This document shows, one piece after another, positions 10,807 through 22,187 of a stretch of DNA of 64,000 nt. The position numbers were made by a program, and so were the translations under genes. Positions within the stretch are counted from its first letter, which is position 1. Each line of letters starts with the position of its first letter. The notes under the pieces were generated by a model, which made no database searches, was not told the DNA's origin, and worked only from the letters and a program-made list of their open reading frames with translations. Origin of the DNA: Bifidobacteriaceae bacterium (GTDB lineage Bacteria > Actinomycetota > Actinomycetes > Actinomycetales > WQXJ01); assembly GCA_031267825.1 (NCBI GenBank), contig JAIRYJ010000036.1, positions 1-64,000 of the forward strand, written 5' to 3'.

Positions 10807-11676
10807 GTGCGTGCCGCCTTTGAGCCGGTCAATCCCGGCGAAGTACCTGACTCGCCGGAAGCTTATTGGGAAGCTGAAGCTGAGGCCTACTATGCCGAGC
10901 ACCGCCTGACCTTAGGTGATGATCGGTTGGTCTGGTGCCCGGAAGGGTTAGATGAAGACCAGGTTCACCTCTTGGGTGATGTTCGTGGCCGACGGTTACT
11001 GGAAGTTGGTTGTGGCGCCGCTCAGGGCACCCGTTGGGCGGCAGCCAATGGTGCCCAAGCGGTTGGGTTGGATTTGTCGGCTGGGATGTTGCGGGTCGCT
11101 CAGCGGATCGGCTGTGACGGGTTCAGTTTGATCCAGGCCGATGCCGCCGCCTTGCCCTTCGCCCCGGCCAGTTTTGACACGGTTTTTAGTGCCTTCGGCG
11201 CGTTGCCTCATGTCGCGTCAGTGGCTGACGTCTACCAGCAGGTCGGGCGGCTGTTGCGGCCCGGTGGGCTTTGGGTTTTAGCGACCTGCCACCCGTTCGC
11301 CTGGGTTTTCCCAGATTCGCCTGATCCAGCTGATTTGGTGGTCCGGCGGTCGTATTTTGACGCCACGCCATATACCGAAAGGGACGATGCCGCCCGCCTG
11401 GTTTACGTTCAGTGGCACAACACCGTGGCCGGCCATTTTGAGGGTTTGATCGCGGCTGGATTTGTCATTGAGCGGGTGATTGAGCCGGAATGGCCCGCAG
11501 CGGGTGTTGGTGGTGTTGGTGTTGCTGGTGGTGCTGTTGCCGGTGGTGTTAGTGCTGGTGGTGCTGCTGGTGGTGCGGCTGACGGCGAATTCGCTGCCTG
11601 GTCGCGGGCCCGTGGTCGGCTGGTGCCGTCCAGTTTGATTATTTCCGCCCGTCAGATAGTTACGTCAGATGGGTAG
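10807..11676 (+). CDS. Class I SAM-dependent methyltransferase
   Basis: 'RRLLEVGCGAAQGTRWAAANGAQAVGLDLSAGMLRVAQ', 'FDTVFSAFGALPHV'; GTG start. Confidence 0.85.
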   Translation: MRAAFEPVNPGEVPDSPEAYWEAEAEAYYAEHRLTLGDDRLVWCPEGLDEDQVHLLGDVRGRRLLEVGCGAAQGTRWAAANGAQAVGLDLSAGMLRVAQRIGCDGFSLIQADAAALPFAPASFDTVFSAFGALPHVASVADVYQQVGRLLRPGGLWVLATCHPFAWVFPDSPDPADLVVRRSYFDATPYTERDDAARLVYVQWHNTVAGHFEGLIAAGFVIERVIEPEWPAAGVGGVGVAGGAVAGGVSAGGAAGGAADGEFAAWSRARGRLVPSSLIISARQIVTSDG

Positions 11677-13111
11677 TTGACGAATCGGTTGCGACATCAA
11701 ACTGGCCGATCTGATGAACCAAGATCTGGTTGGTGGTTCCGGCTATACCAACTGGTGCGCCTGACACGATCACAACAGTTTCGCCAGTTTCACCTAAACC
11801 ATGGGAACGCAAAACCGTGTCGGTGTCCCAGATCATCCGGTCAGTGTGCTCATATTGCGGCACCTGGAAAGCCCTAATCCCCCAAGCCAATGACAGTTGG
11901 CGTTGCACATCAAGGCTCGGTGTCAAAGCGATCAACGGAATCGGTGAGCGCAACCGGGCCATCCGCCGGGCTGAATCACCAGTCTCAGTGAACGCCACCA
12001 AGTAGGCCGCCTCCATTGTGCCCGCGATCTCCGCTGCCGCTTTGGTCAGAATCCCAGGATTGGTCCGCGGTGTGGCGGTCATTAGCCGGATCCGGCCGGC
12101 CCCACCAGCTTCAACCGCTGTGATGATCCGGGCCATGGTCCGGACCGCGTCAACTGGATAAGCCCCAGCTGAGGTTTCAGCCGACAACATGACAGCGTCC
12201 GCCCCATCAAGGACCGCGTTGGCGCAATCGGAGGCTTCAGCTCTGGTTGGCCTGGGGTTCGAGATCATTGAGTCAAGCACCTGGGTGGCGACTATGACAG
12301 GCCGGGCGTACCGCCTGGCCAAATCAATGGCGTCTTTCTGGACTAGTGGAACATCTTCTAAGGGCAGTTCAACTCCCAGGTCGCCGCGCGCCACCATGAT
12401 GGCGTCAAACGTCCGGACTATGTCTGACAGATTGGTGACAGCCTGCGGCTTTTCAATCTTGGCGACAACTGGTAACACCCGGCCCTGTTGTCGCATGATT
12501 TGTTCCACCGCGTTGTAGTCACTGGCCGAGCGGACAAACGACAACGCCACTATGTCGACTCCGAGTTCAAGCATGAAACTAAGGTCAGCGATGTCTTTAG
12601 GGGTCATGGCTGGGACTGAGACAGCCACACCAGGCAGGTTCAAACCCTTATGGTCGGAGATTTCGCCGCCCACTTCAACTGTGGTGATGACCTCAGTTGG
12701 GGTGACCTGATCAATCCGAACAGCGACTTTGCCGTCATCAATCAGGATCTGGTCACGTACCCTGGCATCACCTGGTAAGCCCTGATATGTCGTCGAAGCG
12801 CGTTCTTTGGTTCCGACGGTGTCTTGAGTTGTGATGATGAACCGTTCACCGGCCACCAGTTCGACTGGTTGGTGACCAGCGAAGGTGCCCAGCCTGATCT
12901 TGGGGCCTTGCAGATCAGCCAATACGCCGACTGGCTGGCCCGTGGCCTGCGAGACTTGGCGGATTGTCTGATAAGTCATCCTGTGCTGATCGTGTGTGCC
13001 ATGTGACAAGTTCAACCGGGCGACGTTCATCCCAGCTTCGATCAGTTCAGTGATGCGCTCTCTCGAGTCGCTGGCCGGACCTATGGTGCAGACAATTTTG
13101 GCGCGTCGCAT
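11660..13111 (-). CDS. pyk: Pyruvate kinase
   Basis: 'RRAKIVCTIGPASDSRERITELIEAGMNVARLNLSHG', 'VVAKIEKPQAV', 'IMVARGDLGVELPLEDVP'. Confidence 0.98.
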   Translation of the reverse strand: MRRAKIVCTIGPASDSRERITELIEAGMNVARLNLSHGTHDQHRMTYQTIRQVSQATGQPVGVLADLQGPKIRLGTFAGHQPVELVAGERFIITTQDTVGTKERASTTYQGLPGDARVRDQILIDDGKVAVRIDQVTPTEVITTVEVGGEISDHKGLNLPGVAVSVPAMTPKDIADLSFMLELGVDIVALSFVRSASDYNAVEQIMRQQGRVLPVVAKIEKPQAVTNLSDIVRTFDAIMVARGDLGVELPLEDVPLVQKDAIDLARRYARPVIVATQVLDSMISNPRPTRAEASDCANAVLDGADAVMLSAETSAGAYPVDAVRTMARIITAVEAGGAGRIRLMTATPRTNPGILTKAAAEIAGTMEAAYLVAFTETGDSARRMARLRSPIPLIALTPSLDVQRQLSLAWGIRAFQVPQYEHTDRMIWDTDTVLRSHGLGETGETVVIVSGAPVGIAGTTNQILVHQIGQFDVATDSSTTHLT

Positions 13112-13325
13112 GTTGTCCCCTGACAGATCGATTGACTGCCAAAATCCTAGCGGCGCGGCCCGCCAGATATCCGTCCATGCGGCTCAGTCTCAGCCGAAAC
13201 ACCATTCCAAGGCGACCGCGGAAACTGGTCACAGTGGCTGTCTTAAGACCACTGTCTCCACTTCCCGACCACCCGACCCCAACCCAGTTGGCCCACACCA
13301 CCCGGCTCCACAGTAAACCCGCAGG

Positions 13326-14261
13326 TCACCTAGCCGCATCCGAGATGGAAACCGCCGAAGCCCCGGGAGGGTCAGTCGCACGGGCCTGGCCAGTTTGGTT
13401 TGTTCTTACCGCCTTGGCTGATTTGGCCAGAGCTGGCTTGACTGGCCGGGCCGATATGGCTGGTGAGGCGAAAGCCTGGCGCCGGAACTCAGATGGAGTC
13501 AACCCTGTCCGTTCCCGGAAGAGCCGGGCGAGCCAGCCGGAATAGTCCATGCCGCAGGCCGCGAAGGCTTGAGAGACGGACAACGCCGGATCACACAATG
13601 TTTCCCGCAATCTAGCCATACGGTACCTGAGCTGGTATTCATGCGGGCTGAGCCCAACATACTTCCTAAACTCGCGGGCGAAATGTCTGGTCGAGAACCC
13701 CGCGGCATCAGCCGCCGCAGCAGCGTTGAACGGTTCACGCCAATTGGCTTCAAGGTAGGCGATCGCCCGGGCGATCTCCGCCCGGCCGCGTACAGCCTGG
13801 CGTGTGATCATGATGGCGGCGACATAAGCTAAGCCTTCCGACTGGTCGAAGACTGGGAAGGCGGTGACGTCTTGGCTCAGTGAGACCACGTCTAGGCCAT
13901 CAAGGCGATGGTTCTGCCGGATCAGCGCCACCGGCTGGCCAACCGACGGGAATGTCACCGTCCGGCCGCTGAAAGCCTCCATCCAACCCGCAAGTCGGCT
14001 CGGTGAGACCGTCCGATCGCTCAGAATGTTGTAAGACCCAACCACCTTCTTCGGGTCCAACAAGTACCCACACCCGGCCGAAACCTGATCGAACATTCTG
14101 GTCCATGCCTGGTTGACAAAGACACTGGTTCCGTCCGGATCAAACAAGTTGACCGCGAACGGCAGCAGCTCAAAGAAGTCCCGCAGACCGCGTCCATCAA
14201 CCGACTGATCTGGCCAGATGCGGCCCAGTCTGGTGGCGTCACGCGGCAACCTGAGGTCCAT
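13326..14261 (-). CDS. AraC-family transcriptional regulator with N-terminal PAS-like sensor
   Basis: C-terminal double HTH 'AAADAAGFSTRHFAREFRKYVGLSPHEYQLRYRMARLRETL..ACGMDYSGWLARLFRERTGLTPSEFRR'; N-terminal 'LLPFAVNLFDPDGTSVFVNQAWTRMF' is PAS-like. Confidence 0.88.
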   Translation of the reverse strand: MDLRLPRDATRLGRIWPDQSVDGRGLRDFFELLPFAVNLFDPDGTSVFVNQAWTRMFDQVSAGCGYLLDPKKVVGSYNILSDRTVSPSRLAGWMEAFSGRTVTFPSVGQPVALIRQNHRLDGLDVVSLSQDVTAFPVFDQSEGLAYVAAIMITRQAVRGRAEIARAIAYLEANWREPFNAAAAADAAGFSTRHFAREFRKYVGLSPHEYQLRYRMARLRETLCDPALSVSQAFAACGMDYSGWLARLFRERTGLTPSEFRRQAFASPAISARPVKPALAKSAKAVRTNQTGQARATDPPGASAVSISDAAR

Positions 14262-14427
14262 CGCCTCAGCCTACCCGCCAGGTCGAGGGCTGTTTGGTCC
14301 TTCGCCGGGCCCGCCAACCAGGTCTGGCGTTTTTCGCACTGGACGCGTCCCGTCTCCTCCTATCCACCGCCAAGCCATGGCCATTTGAATATCAGGCGGC
14401 AACATCAGTTCATCAAAGGAGTCCTCT

Positions 14428-14496
14428 ATGAGTCACCCAGTCCAAGTCACGGGCGGCCCGCTTGGCCAGCCTGAACCGTCCCTAGCAAGGAGATAG
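14428..14496 (+). CDS. Candidate 22-aa leader peptide MSHPVQVTGGPLGQPEPSLARR upstream of the lipoprotein gene
   Basis: ATG 14428 preceded by SD 'aaaggag'; TAG at 14494-14496, 2 bp before the ATG at 14499; its 3' end contains the lipoprotein SD 'aaggag'. Too short for the ORF track. Confidence 0.45.
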   Translation: MSHPVQVTGGPLGQPEPSLARR

Positions 14497-14498
14497 AC

Positions 14499-15224
14499 AT
14501 GAAACGGCTCGTATCAACCGCCGTGATCTTGTGCCTGGCAGCGGTCTTGTCCGCCTGTGGCGCGAAGAACAACCCCGGAGGGCCAGCTGATCCAGATGAC
14601 GCCGGGCTCAACCAGGCGGCCGCTGAAATGGTTAACGACGCCATCGAAGGCGATGCCTTCTCTGAGGCCGCCGCCCTCCAATCTCTCGCCAGTCGGGGCC
14701 TCGAAAAATCGGACATTGAACCTGACTGGTCTTACAGCATCGACCAAGAGAAGATGACAACCTACGGCGATTCGAACCACGGTTCAATCGAATTCATTAG
14801 AACTGATGGCGAAATCACTGACGAGGAGTACCTGGCCTGGTTGGAGAAGGTGTTCCTGGCGACAGCCGCCCTGTCTGATGACGGCCACAATATTCAGGGC
14901 TTTTCCTTCGGTGACGGAGATATCGAAAAAACCTGGGATGAGATCGCCAACAGTGACGCCTTCATGCTGGTCTGGTCCTACAAATACAACGGCACCATCA
15001 TGGACGTCTATCCGACACTGGAAGAAGACCCAGAACAAGAATCTGAAGTCATCGTTGAAGGCAGCGCCTTCGAGATCATCTACCACCACAAGTCCGTCAA
15101 ACTCGACGTCACCACCGGGCTGCAGAAGAGCTTCGATGAGACCCTCGATGAAATGGAGGACTACCTCGACGAGCACGGCGATGAAATCGAGGACGTCTTG
15201 AAGGACGCCGGAATTGGTCAATGA
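14499..15224 (+). CDS. Putative secreted lipoprotein, acidic
   Basis: Signal peptide and lipobox 'MKRLVSTAVILCLAAVLSACGAK'; no recognised domain. Confidence 0.75.
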   Translation: MKRLVSTAVILCLAAVLSACGAKNNPGGPADPDDAGLNQAAAEMVNDAIEGDAFSEAAALQSLASRGLEKSDIEPDWSYSIDQEKMTTYGDSNHGSIEFIRTDGEITDEEYLAWLEKVFLATAALSDDGHNIQGFSFGDGDIEKTWDEIANSDAFMLVWSYKYNGTIMDVYPTLEEDPEQESEVIVEGSAFEIIYHHKSVKLDVTTGLQKSFDETLDEMEDYLDEHGDEIEDVLKDAGIGQ

Positions 15225-15430
15225 CCACCATTTCGGTCCGTTGCCAAGATTCACCGAGCGAGACACCACACCAGCCTTGTTGGTGCCGTCTGGGCTGGTC
15301 GCGGGCCCAGGCGAACACATCGACTTGGGTCGCGCCGGATGGTATCCAACAGGTCAGCTATCCGTCCACGCCAGCTCGTGCGTCTGACCCGCCGGGCCAG
15401 ACGAAGCCAAAATCAAAAGGAGATCAAACC

Positions 15431-15886
15431 ATGACCACATGCCTCAACTGCGGCGTCCAAGCCCCTGACGGCATCAGCCACTGCCCCGCTTGCGGCACAC
15501 CCGCCAGGCCTCCAGTGGCCGATGACGTCCAAACCAACAAAGGGATGGCGGTCTTGGCTTACATCCTGTTCTTTGTTCCGCTAATCACTGGCGCGCACAA
15601 GAACTCTCCCTATGTCCGGTACCACACCAACCAAGGGACGGTGCTGTTCTTGACCGCCGTTGGTTGGGGCATTCTTTACGCCATCCTGACAGCCGTCATC
15701 ACCGCAATGCTGTTCAATCCAGCGACCTGGACCTATAGCGGTCTGGGCCTAACAGGGGTCATCACGATGATCCTCGGTTTGCTTTGGCTGATACCAGCCG
15801 CACTCTGCGTCCTTGGCATTGTTCACGCCGCCACCGGCAAAACCAAGCCGCTGCCAGTCATAGGCCGCTTCAACATAGTCAAGTAG
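15431..15886 (+). CDS. Zinc-ribbon plus DUF4870-like membrane protein
   Basis: 'CLNCGVQAPDGISHCPACG' zinc ribbon followed by hydrophobic segments; ATG 15431 with SD 'aaaggag' inside ORF 15221..15886. Confidence 0.75.
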   Translation: MTTCLNCGVQAPDGISHCPACGTPARPPVADDVQTNKGMAVLAYILFFVPLITGAHKNSPYVRYHTNQGTVLFLTAVGWGILYAILTAVITAMLFNPATWTYSGLGLTGVITMILGLLWLIPAALCVLGIVHAATGKTKPLPVIGRFNIVK

Positions 15887-15921
15887 CCGCACCTAGCTGG
15901 GCTGTCCCCTGGGCTGGGCGG

Positions 15922-17385
15922 CTACAAGCTGAGGGGAGCCTCTAAGGCTGTCACCGGGCTGGGCAGCTCAGTTGAGCCCTGCAAATAGGCGTCAACCGCG
16001 GCCGCGCAAGCCCGGCCCTCAGCGATAGCCCACACCACCAACGATTGGCCACGTCCAGCGTCACCAGCCACAAAGACCCCATCGCGGGCGGTGGCGTAGT
16101 TAGTGTCACGCGACAGAGCACCACGCGGTGTCAACTCCAAGCCGAGCTGATCGCACAGCGGGCCAGCTTCAGGGCCGGTGAACCCCATCGCGATCAACAC
16201 CAAGTCAGCCGGAACTACCCTCTCGCTGCCCTCAACCGGCTCAAAACCACCCGAAGCCGACCGGACGGCATCGGCCAAGTGAAGTGACTCAACGTGGCCG
16301 TCATGCCCACCCAAACTAAGGGCCGTCACAGCGTAGAGACGCTCACCGCCTTCCTCATGGGATGAGGAAGTCTTGAAGACTTGCGGGAAAACCGGCCACG
16401 GCTGATGATCTGGGCGGCTCGGCGGTGGCTGCGGCAAGATCTCAAGCGACGTCACCGAACGGGCCCCCTGACGTAGCGACGTGCCAACACAATCCGATCC
16501 GGTGTCACCGCCACCAATCACAATGACATGTTTATCGGCGGCGGTAACCCGGCCAGCCACCATCCGGCCGGAGGCGACCACATTGGCTTGTTCAAGGAAC
16601 GGTTTAGCGAACATCACACCATCAAGGTCACGTCCCGGGATTGGCAAATCGCGTGGCCTAGTTGATCCGATAGCCACCACAACGGCGTCATAACGAACTG
16701 ACAGTTCCTCCCAGGTAATGTCACGGCCAATCTCCAAACCGGTCCGGAAACGGGTACCTTCAGCCTGCATTTGCGATAAACGCAAATCGAGGTGATGTTT
16801 ACCGAGTTTGAAATCAGGGATGCCATAACGCATCAGTCCGCCAGGCCGGTCCGACCGTTCATAAACCGCCACCGTGTGCCCGGCCCGCGTCAACTGTTGG
16901 GCGGCCGCCAAGCCAGCTGGCCCAGACCCGGCCACAGCGACTGTGAAACCAGTTAACCGTTCAGGGATTTGTGGTTCGATCCAACCTTCCTGGAAGGCCC
17001 GGTCAATAATGGCCATCTCCATGAACTCGATTGTGACCGGGGGTTGGCTAATACCAAGCACACAAGAACCCTCACATAAAGCCGGACAAATCCGGCCAGT
17101 GAACTCGGGGAAATTGTTTGTCGCGTGGAGCCGCTCAACCGCTGCCCGCCAGTCTCCACGCCAAGCTAGATCATTCCACTCCGGGATCAAGTTCCCCAGC
17201 GGGCAACCGCGATGACAGAACGGCACACCACAATCCATGCAACGCCCGGCTTGCCGGTTCAACATCACCGGGTCTAGTGGAACATTGGCCCGGACTTCGC
17301 GGAAGTCAAGTAGGCGCAAAGAAACTGGCCGGTCAGCCGGTAATTCACGATGACGGACTTTAAGGAATCCAGCTGGATCAGCCAC
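15922..17385 (-). CDS. gltD: Glutamate synthase small subunit
   Basis: '[25 protein letters not shown]', '[46 protein letters not shown]'. Confidence 0.97.
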   Translation of the reverse strand: MADPAGFLKVRHRELPADRPVSLRLLDFREVRANVPLDPVMLNRQAGRCMDCGVPFCHRGCPLGNLIPEWNDLAWRGDWRAAVERLHATNNFPEFTGRICPALCEGSCVLGISQPPVTIEFMEMAIIDRAFQEGWIEPQIPERLTGFTVAVAGSGPAGLAAAQQLTRAGHTVAVYERSDRPGGLMRYGIPDFKLGKHHLDLRLSQMQAEGTRFRTGLEIGRDITWEELSVRYDAVVVAIGSTRPRDLPIPGRDLDGVMFAKPFLEQANVVASGRMVAGRVTAADKHVIVIGGGDTGSDCVGTSLRQGARSVTSLEILPQPPPSRPDHQPWPVFPQVFKTSSSHEEGGERLYAVTALSLGGHDGHVESLHLADAVRSASGGFEPVEGSERVVPADLVLIAMGFTGPEAGPLCDQLGLELTPRGALSRDTNYATARDGVFVAGDAGRGQSLVVWAIAEGRACAAAVDAYLQGSTELPSPVTALEAPLSL

Positions 17386-20300
17386 GGGCCACCTCCTTCA
17401 TGATTTCTGCCCAAGTGTCTGGGTCGCGATAATCCTGGCCGAGCCGCCCGGCCCTAGCTAAAGCGGCTCGCATCCGTTTGAAATCGCGCGGCACTATGTG
17501 ACTGAAATTGGATCGTTCAGCCTCCCAATTAGCGATGATCTGGCTGGCTCTAGTTGAACCAGTTTCGGCGGCGTACCGTTCTAGCAGTTCAAACAATTCA
17601 GTCCGGTCATCGACCGGTTCCAGTAACAGTTCACCGCGCTCCAAAGCGCCAGGTGCTAGTTGGGTTCTGTCTAGCTGGTAAACGTAGGCTCGGCCACCAG
17701 ACATGCCGGCCCCGAAATTACGCCCAGTCGCGCCGAGCACCGCCACCAGACCGCCGGTCATATATTCACAGCCGTGATCGCCAATGCCTTCAACTACTAG
17801 GGTCGCCCCCGAGTTGCGCACAGCGAACCGTTCACCAACCCGGCCGCACAAGAAAATTTCCCCCGAGGTGGCGCCATAGCCAATGACGTTCCCGGCGATA
17901 ACGCTCTGGCCGGCTTCGAAGGGCGCGTCAGGCGCCGGATGGACCACGATTCGCCCACCGGACAGTCCCTTGCCGAGGTAGTCGTTCGAATCGCCAATAA
18001 GCCGCAGGACGATGCCGCCCGGTAAGAAAGCGCCGAAACTTTGGCCTCCGGTGCCCTCAAGTGTTATGTCGATCGTGTCGGTCGGTAGACCATCACCGCC
18101 GAAGCGTTTGGTCACCTCGTGGCCGAGCATGGTTCCGACAGTCCGGTTAATGTTGCGTACTTTAGTTGTGATCTTGACTGACTGACCTGATTCGAGAGCC
18201 GGTGCGGCCCGTTCAATCAGATAATTGTCGAGTGCTGCCGCTAGGCCATGATCTTGGGCGCGGGTCCGTTTGGTGGCTGAACCGGCTGGGTTGGGCGGCA
18301 AACTGAGGATTGGACTGAGGTCGAGGCCACGAGCTTTCCAATGGGCTGAGGCATCGGTTGTGTCAAGTACCTCAGTTTGGCCGATGGCTTCATCAAGGCT
18401 GCGGAATCCGAGAGCCGCCAAATGCTCCCTGACTTCCTGAGCGATGAACTCGAAGAACGTTACGACATACTCTGGCTGGCCAGCGAAACGGGCCCGCAGT
18501 TGCGGGTTTTGTGTCGCCACACCGACCGGGCAGGTGTCGCGTTGGCAGACCCGCATCAGGACGCAACCCAACGTGACCAGCGGAGCGGTCGCGAAACCGA
18601 ACTCCTCAGCCCCTAGCAGCGCCCCAATCACCACATCCCGGCCGGTCTTGAGCTGCCCATCAACTTGCACTGTGATCCGGTCACGCAGGTTGTTGGCTAG
18701 TAGCGTCTGCTGGGTTTCAGCTAAACCGAGTTCCCAAGGCCCGCCAGCGTGTTTGATTGAGGTCCAAGGTGACGCCCCAGTTCCACCATCATGACCTGAG
18801 ATCAGCACCACGTCAGCGTGAGCTTTGGAAACGCCAGCCGCGACGGTGCCAACACCAACCTGAGCGACTAGTTTGACGTGAATCCGCGCCTCAGGGTTGG
18901 AGTTCTTCAGATCGTGGATCAGTTGTTTCAGATCTTCAATCGAATAGATGTCGTGGTGTGGCGGTGGCGATATGAGCTGAACACCAGGCGTCGAATGGCG
19001 TGTTTTAGCTATCCAGGGATAGACCTTAGCTCCGGGGAGCTGGCCGCCTTCACCAGGTTTGGCGCCTTGGGCCATTTTGATTTGGATATCGTCAGCCGCG
19101 GTCAAATATTCGGCCGTCACACCGAACCGACCGGAAGCGACCTGTTTCACCGCCGAACGGATCGCCGGGTTGTGTAACCGTTCTGGGTCCTCGCCGCCTT
19201 CACCAGTGTTTGATTTGCCACCTAACTGGTTCATGGCGGCGGCTAACGCCTGATGGGCTTCAATCGAAATTGAGCCGTAAGACATCGCCCCAGTTGAGAA
19301 CCGCTTAACGATCTGGCTGACCGGTTCAACCTCTTCCAATGGCACCGGCGGGCGCTGCCCGGTCCGGAACTTGAACAAGCCGCGCAGCGTTGCTAAACCT
19401 TTTGACTGGTCGTCAATCCGTCGGCTGTAACGCTTGAACAAGGTGTAGTCACGCCGCCGGGTGGCGGCCTGGAGTTCAAAGATCGCATCCGGTGTGAAGA
19501 GATGAGTTTCACCTTCACGGCGCCATTTGTATTGCCCGCCGGATGGCAGAATCTCAGCTTCGTTACCGTAAGCCGCCTTCGGGTAGGCCTTGGTGTGGCG
19601 GGCCGCTACTTCAGCCGCTATCTCCTCTAAGCCGATCCCTTCCAGACGCGAAGTTGTGCCGGTGAAATACTGACCAATCAGGGAGGAACCTAAACCGAGA
19701 GCCTCAAAGACTTGAGCCCCACGGTATGAGGAGACCGTTGAGATACCCATCTTCGACATGACTTTCAAGACGCCTTTACCAAGCGCTGTGATCAGGTTTT
19801 GGACGGCCTGTTCAGGTGTTATCTCACCGAGGTCACCGCGTCTTGCGAGCTGTTCAACTGATTCCATGGCCAAATAGGGGTTGACGGCGGCCACACCGTA
19901 GCCGATCAGTAAGGCCACATGATGAACTTCCCGGACGTCACCAGCCTCAACTATCAGCCCGGCTCTGGTTCTTGAATGGTTCCGCAACAGATGGTGGTGA
20001 ACCGCGCTGACCAGCAACAATGACGGGATTGGAGCCAGTTCCGCGTTTGAGTCGCGATCTGACAGGACAATGAAGCTACGTCCGGCAGCGATCATCTGAT
20101 CGACCTCCGCACAAATTTCAGCGAGCCGGTCTTTCAGGGCCGCCCCGCCTCCAGCTACCGAGTAAAGTCCGCGAACTGTTTGAGCACTGAAACCACCTGA
20201 TCGTTCCCGGTAACGACCAATCCGGGCGACGGTTTGGAGTTCTTCGTTATTCATCACTGGGAAAGGCAAAATCAGTTTGTGGGCGTGTTCGGCGGTCTCT

Positions 20301-21949
20301 TCAAGTAGGTTTCCCATCGGGCCGATCGCCGTCGATAAGCTTGTCACCATCTCTTCGCGGATAGCATCCAACGGCGGGTTGGTAACCTGAGCGAAAACCT
20401 GTGTGAAGTAGTCAAACAAGAGCCGCGGCCGGTTCGACAAAACCGCTAGGGCGGCATCGTTCCCCATTGAACCAACCGGTTCGGCGCCAAGACGGGCCAT
20501 CGGCGCTAACAACAACCGGACTTCTTCTTCGGTGTAACCGAACGTCAACTGTCGGCGGATAACTGAAGTCGTTGAATAGTCGATGTGTTCACGTGGCGGC
20601 AAGGTATCCAAATAAACCGATTGCGTCTCAATCCAGCTACGGTAAGGAGCCTGGCTAGCTAAAGCCTGTTTGACTTCATCGTTTTCAACAATTCGGCCTT
20701 GGATTGTGTCAACTAAGAAAACGCGGCCCGGTTCGAGACGCCCTTTGCGCACCACCTTAGCTGGCGGTAAGTCAAGCACTCCGGCTTCTGAAGCCATCAC
20801 CACCAGGCCGTCATCTGTCACCCAATAGCGTCCTGGGCGCAGGCCGTTACGGTCCAAGGTGGCCCCAATCAGGCTGCCATCGGTGAAGGCGACAGCCGCC
20901 GGACCATCCCAAGCCTCGCCAACCGAACTTTGAAACTCATAGAAGTCACGTATGGCTTGATCCATCACATGATTGTTCTCCCAGGCTTCAGGGATCATCA
21001 TCAACATGGCGTGCGGTAATGAACGGCCCGCCAAGTGAAGTAATTCCAGAACTGAGTTGAAAGAGGCCGAATCTGATTCACCCGGTGAACAGATTGGCCT
21101 TAACGGTTCAATTTCACCGATTAGTTCGCTGCGCATTTGGCTTTCACGGGCGGACAGCCAGTTACGGTTACCGGTGACGGTGTTGATTTCACCGTTGTGG
21201 GCCATCATTGAGAACGGCTGGGCCAGCGTCCAAGAAGGGAAAGTGTTGGTCGAAAAGCGTGAATGAACCAGCGCGATGGCGCTTTCATAATCCGGCTGTG
21301 ACAGGTCAGGAAAGAACGGTAACAATTGGGCTGTTGTTAGCATTCCTTTGTAGACCAAGGTCCGGGCTGATAGTGAACAAAAATAGGTTTCCGCCTCATG
21401 CAGGGCGCGTTTAGCAACACGGTAAGCCCGCCGGTCAAGGTCGATTCCGGCTAGTTTGCCGGACGGATCGGTGACCATCAACTGACGCATCACCGGCATG
21501 GCGGCCAGGGCGGCCGGCCCAACTGGCCCGGCTTCGGTCGGTGGCGTCCGCCAGCCGCTGACAGCTAAGCCCTCCTCAGCCACGATTGTTTCGATCTCAT
21601 CCATGGCGGCGGCAGCCCGGTGATGGCCTTGGGGTAAGAAAGCCAGTCCGATGCCGTAGTGCCCGGCTGGCGGCACCGTGACGTTTTCCGCTTCAAAAAG
21701 CCGGCGCATCAGACGGTCAGGTATTTGCGTCAAGATGCCCGCACCATCACCGGTGTTGGGCTCAGCGCCGACCGCGCCACGGTGGTCCAAGTTTTCCAGC
21801 ACCGTCAAAGCGGCATCAACAATGTCACGGCCTGGTTGGCCGTTCATCCGGGCGACAAAGCCAACACCACAAGAATCATGCTCGTAGAGCGGCGAATACA
21901 GGCCGGAGGCCTGCCGTCCCGAAAGATGCGGAGCGGGGCGCGCTGCCAT
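17378..21949 (-). CDS. gltB: Glutamate synthase large subunit
   Basis: 1523 aa; '[16 protein letters not shown]' amidotransferase N-terminus with propeptide; '[28 protein letters not shown]'. Confidence 0.98.
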   Translation of the reverse strand: MAARPAPHLSGRQASGLYSPLYEHDSCGVGFVARMNGQPGRDIVDAALTVLENLDHRGAVGAEPNTGDGAGILTQIPDRLMRRLFEAENVTVPPAGHYGIGLAFLPQGHHRAAAAMDEIETIVAEEGLAVSGWRTPPTEAGPVGPAALAAMPVMRQLMVTDPSGKLAGIDLDRRAYRVAKRALHEAETYFCSLSARTLVYKGMLTTAQLLPFFPDLSQPDYESAIALVHSRFSTNTFPSWTLAQPFSMMAHNGEINTVTGNRNWLSARESQMRSELIGEIEPLRPICSPGESDSASFNSVLELLHLAGRSLPHAMLMMIPEAWENNHVMDQAIRDFYEFQSSVGEAWDGPAAVAFTDGSLIGATLDRNGLRPGRYWVTDDGLVVMASEAGVLDLPPAKVVRKGRLEPGRVFLVDTIQGRIVENDEVKQALASQAPYRSWIETQSVYLDTLPPREHIDYSTTSVIRRQLTFGYTEEEVRLLLAPMARLGAEPVGSMGNDAALAVLSNRPRLLFDYFTQVFAQVTNPPLDAIREEMVTSLSTAIGPMGNLLEETAEHAHKLILPFPVMNNEELQTVARIGRYRERSGGFSAQTVRGLYSVAGGGAALKDRLAEICAEVDQMIAAGRSFIVLSDRDSNAELAPIPSLLLVSAVHHHLLRNHSRTRAGLIVEAGDVREVHHVALLIGYGVAAVNPYLAMESVEQLARRGDLGEITPEQAVQNLITALGKGVLKVMSKMGISTVSSYRGAQVFEALGLGSSLIGQYFTGTTSRLEGIGLEEIAAEVAARHTKAYPKAAYGNEAEILPSGGQYKWRREGETHLFTPDAIFELQAATRRRDYTLFKRYSRRIDDQSKGLATLRGLFKFRTGQRPPVPLEEVEPVSQIVKRFSTGAMSYGSISIEAHQALAAAMNQLGGKSNTGEGGEDPERLHNPAIRSAVKQVASGRFGVTAEYLTAADDIQIKMAQGAKPGEGGQLPGAKVYPWIAKTRHSTPGVQLISPPPHHDIYSIEDLKQLIHDLKNSNPEARIHVKLVAQVGVGTVAAGVSKAHADVVLISGHDGGTGASPWTSIKHAGGPWELGLAETQQTLLANNLRDRITVQVDGQLKTGRDVVIGALLGAEEFGFATAPLVTLGCVLMRVCQRDTCPVGVATQNPQLRARFAGQPEYVVTFFEFIAQEVREHLAALGFRSLDEAIGQTEVLDTTDASAHWKARGLDLSPILSLPPNPAGSATKRTRAQDHGLAAALDNYLIERAAPALESGQSVKITTKVRNINRTVGTMLGHEVTKRFGGDGLPTDTIDITLEGTGGQSFGAFLPGGIVLRLIGDSNDYLGKGLSGGRIVVHPAPDAPFEAGQSVIAGNVIGYGATSGEIFLCGRVGERFAVRNSGATLVVEGIGDHGCEYMTGGLVAVLGATGRNFGAGMSGGRAYVYQLDRTQLAPGALERGELLLEPVDDRTELFELLERYAAETGSTRASQIIANWEAERSNFSHIVPRDFKRMRAALARAGRLGQDYRDPDTWAEIMKEVARG

Positions 21950-22187
21950 AATCCACCTCTCTGAATCCGGGTTTCTCCACCGTGTGCCACCGCGAGTCGA
22001 CTGTCAGGCGGCTCGGTGGCGCCCGCTCAGTGGCGAGTGGCCCACCGGGCCTGGCAGGCCGCGCGGTGGCGCCTCAAGGCTACTCTGATAGTTCGACATT
22101 GAGACACTTTGTCCCGCCATGCGGACACCCGCACGGCTCTGACCACGCCACCTTCCCGCGGCCAAGGCCAAGGAACCTAGCGCAGGT

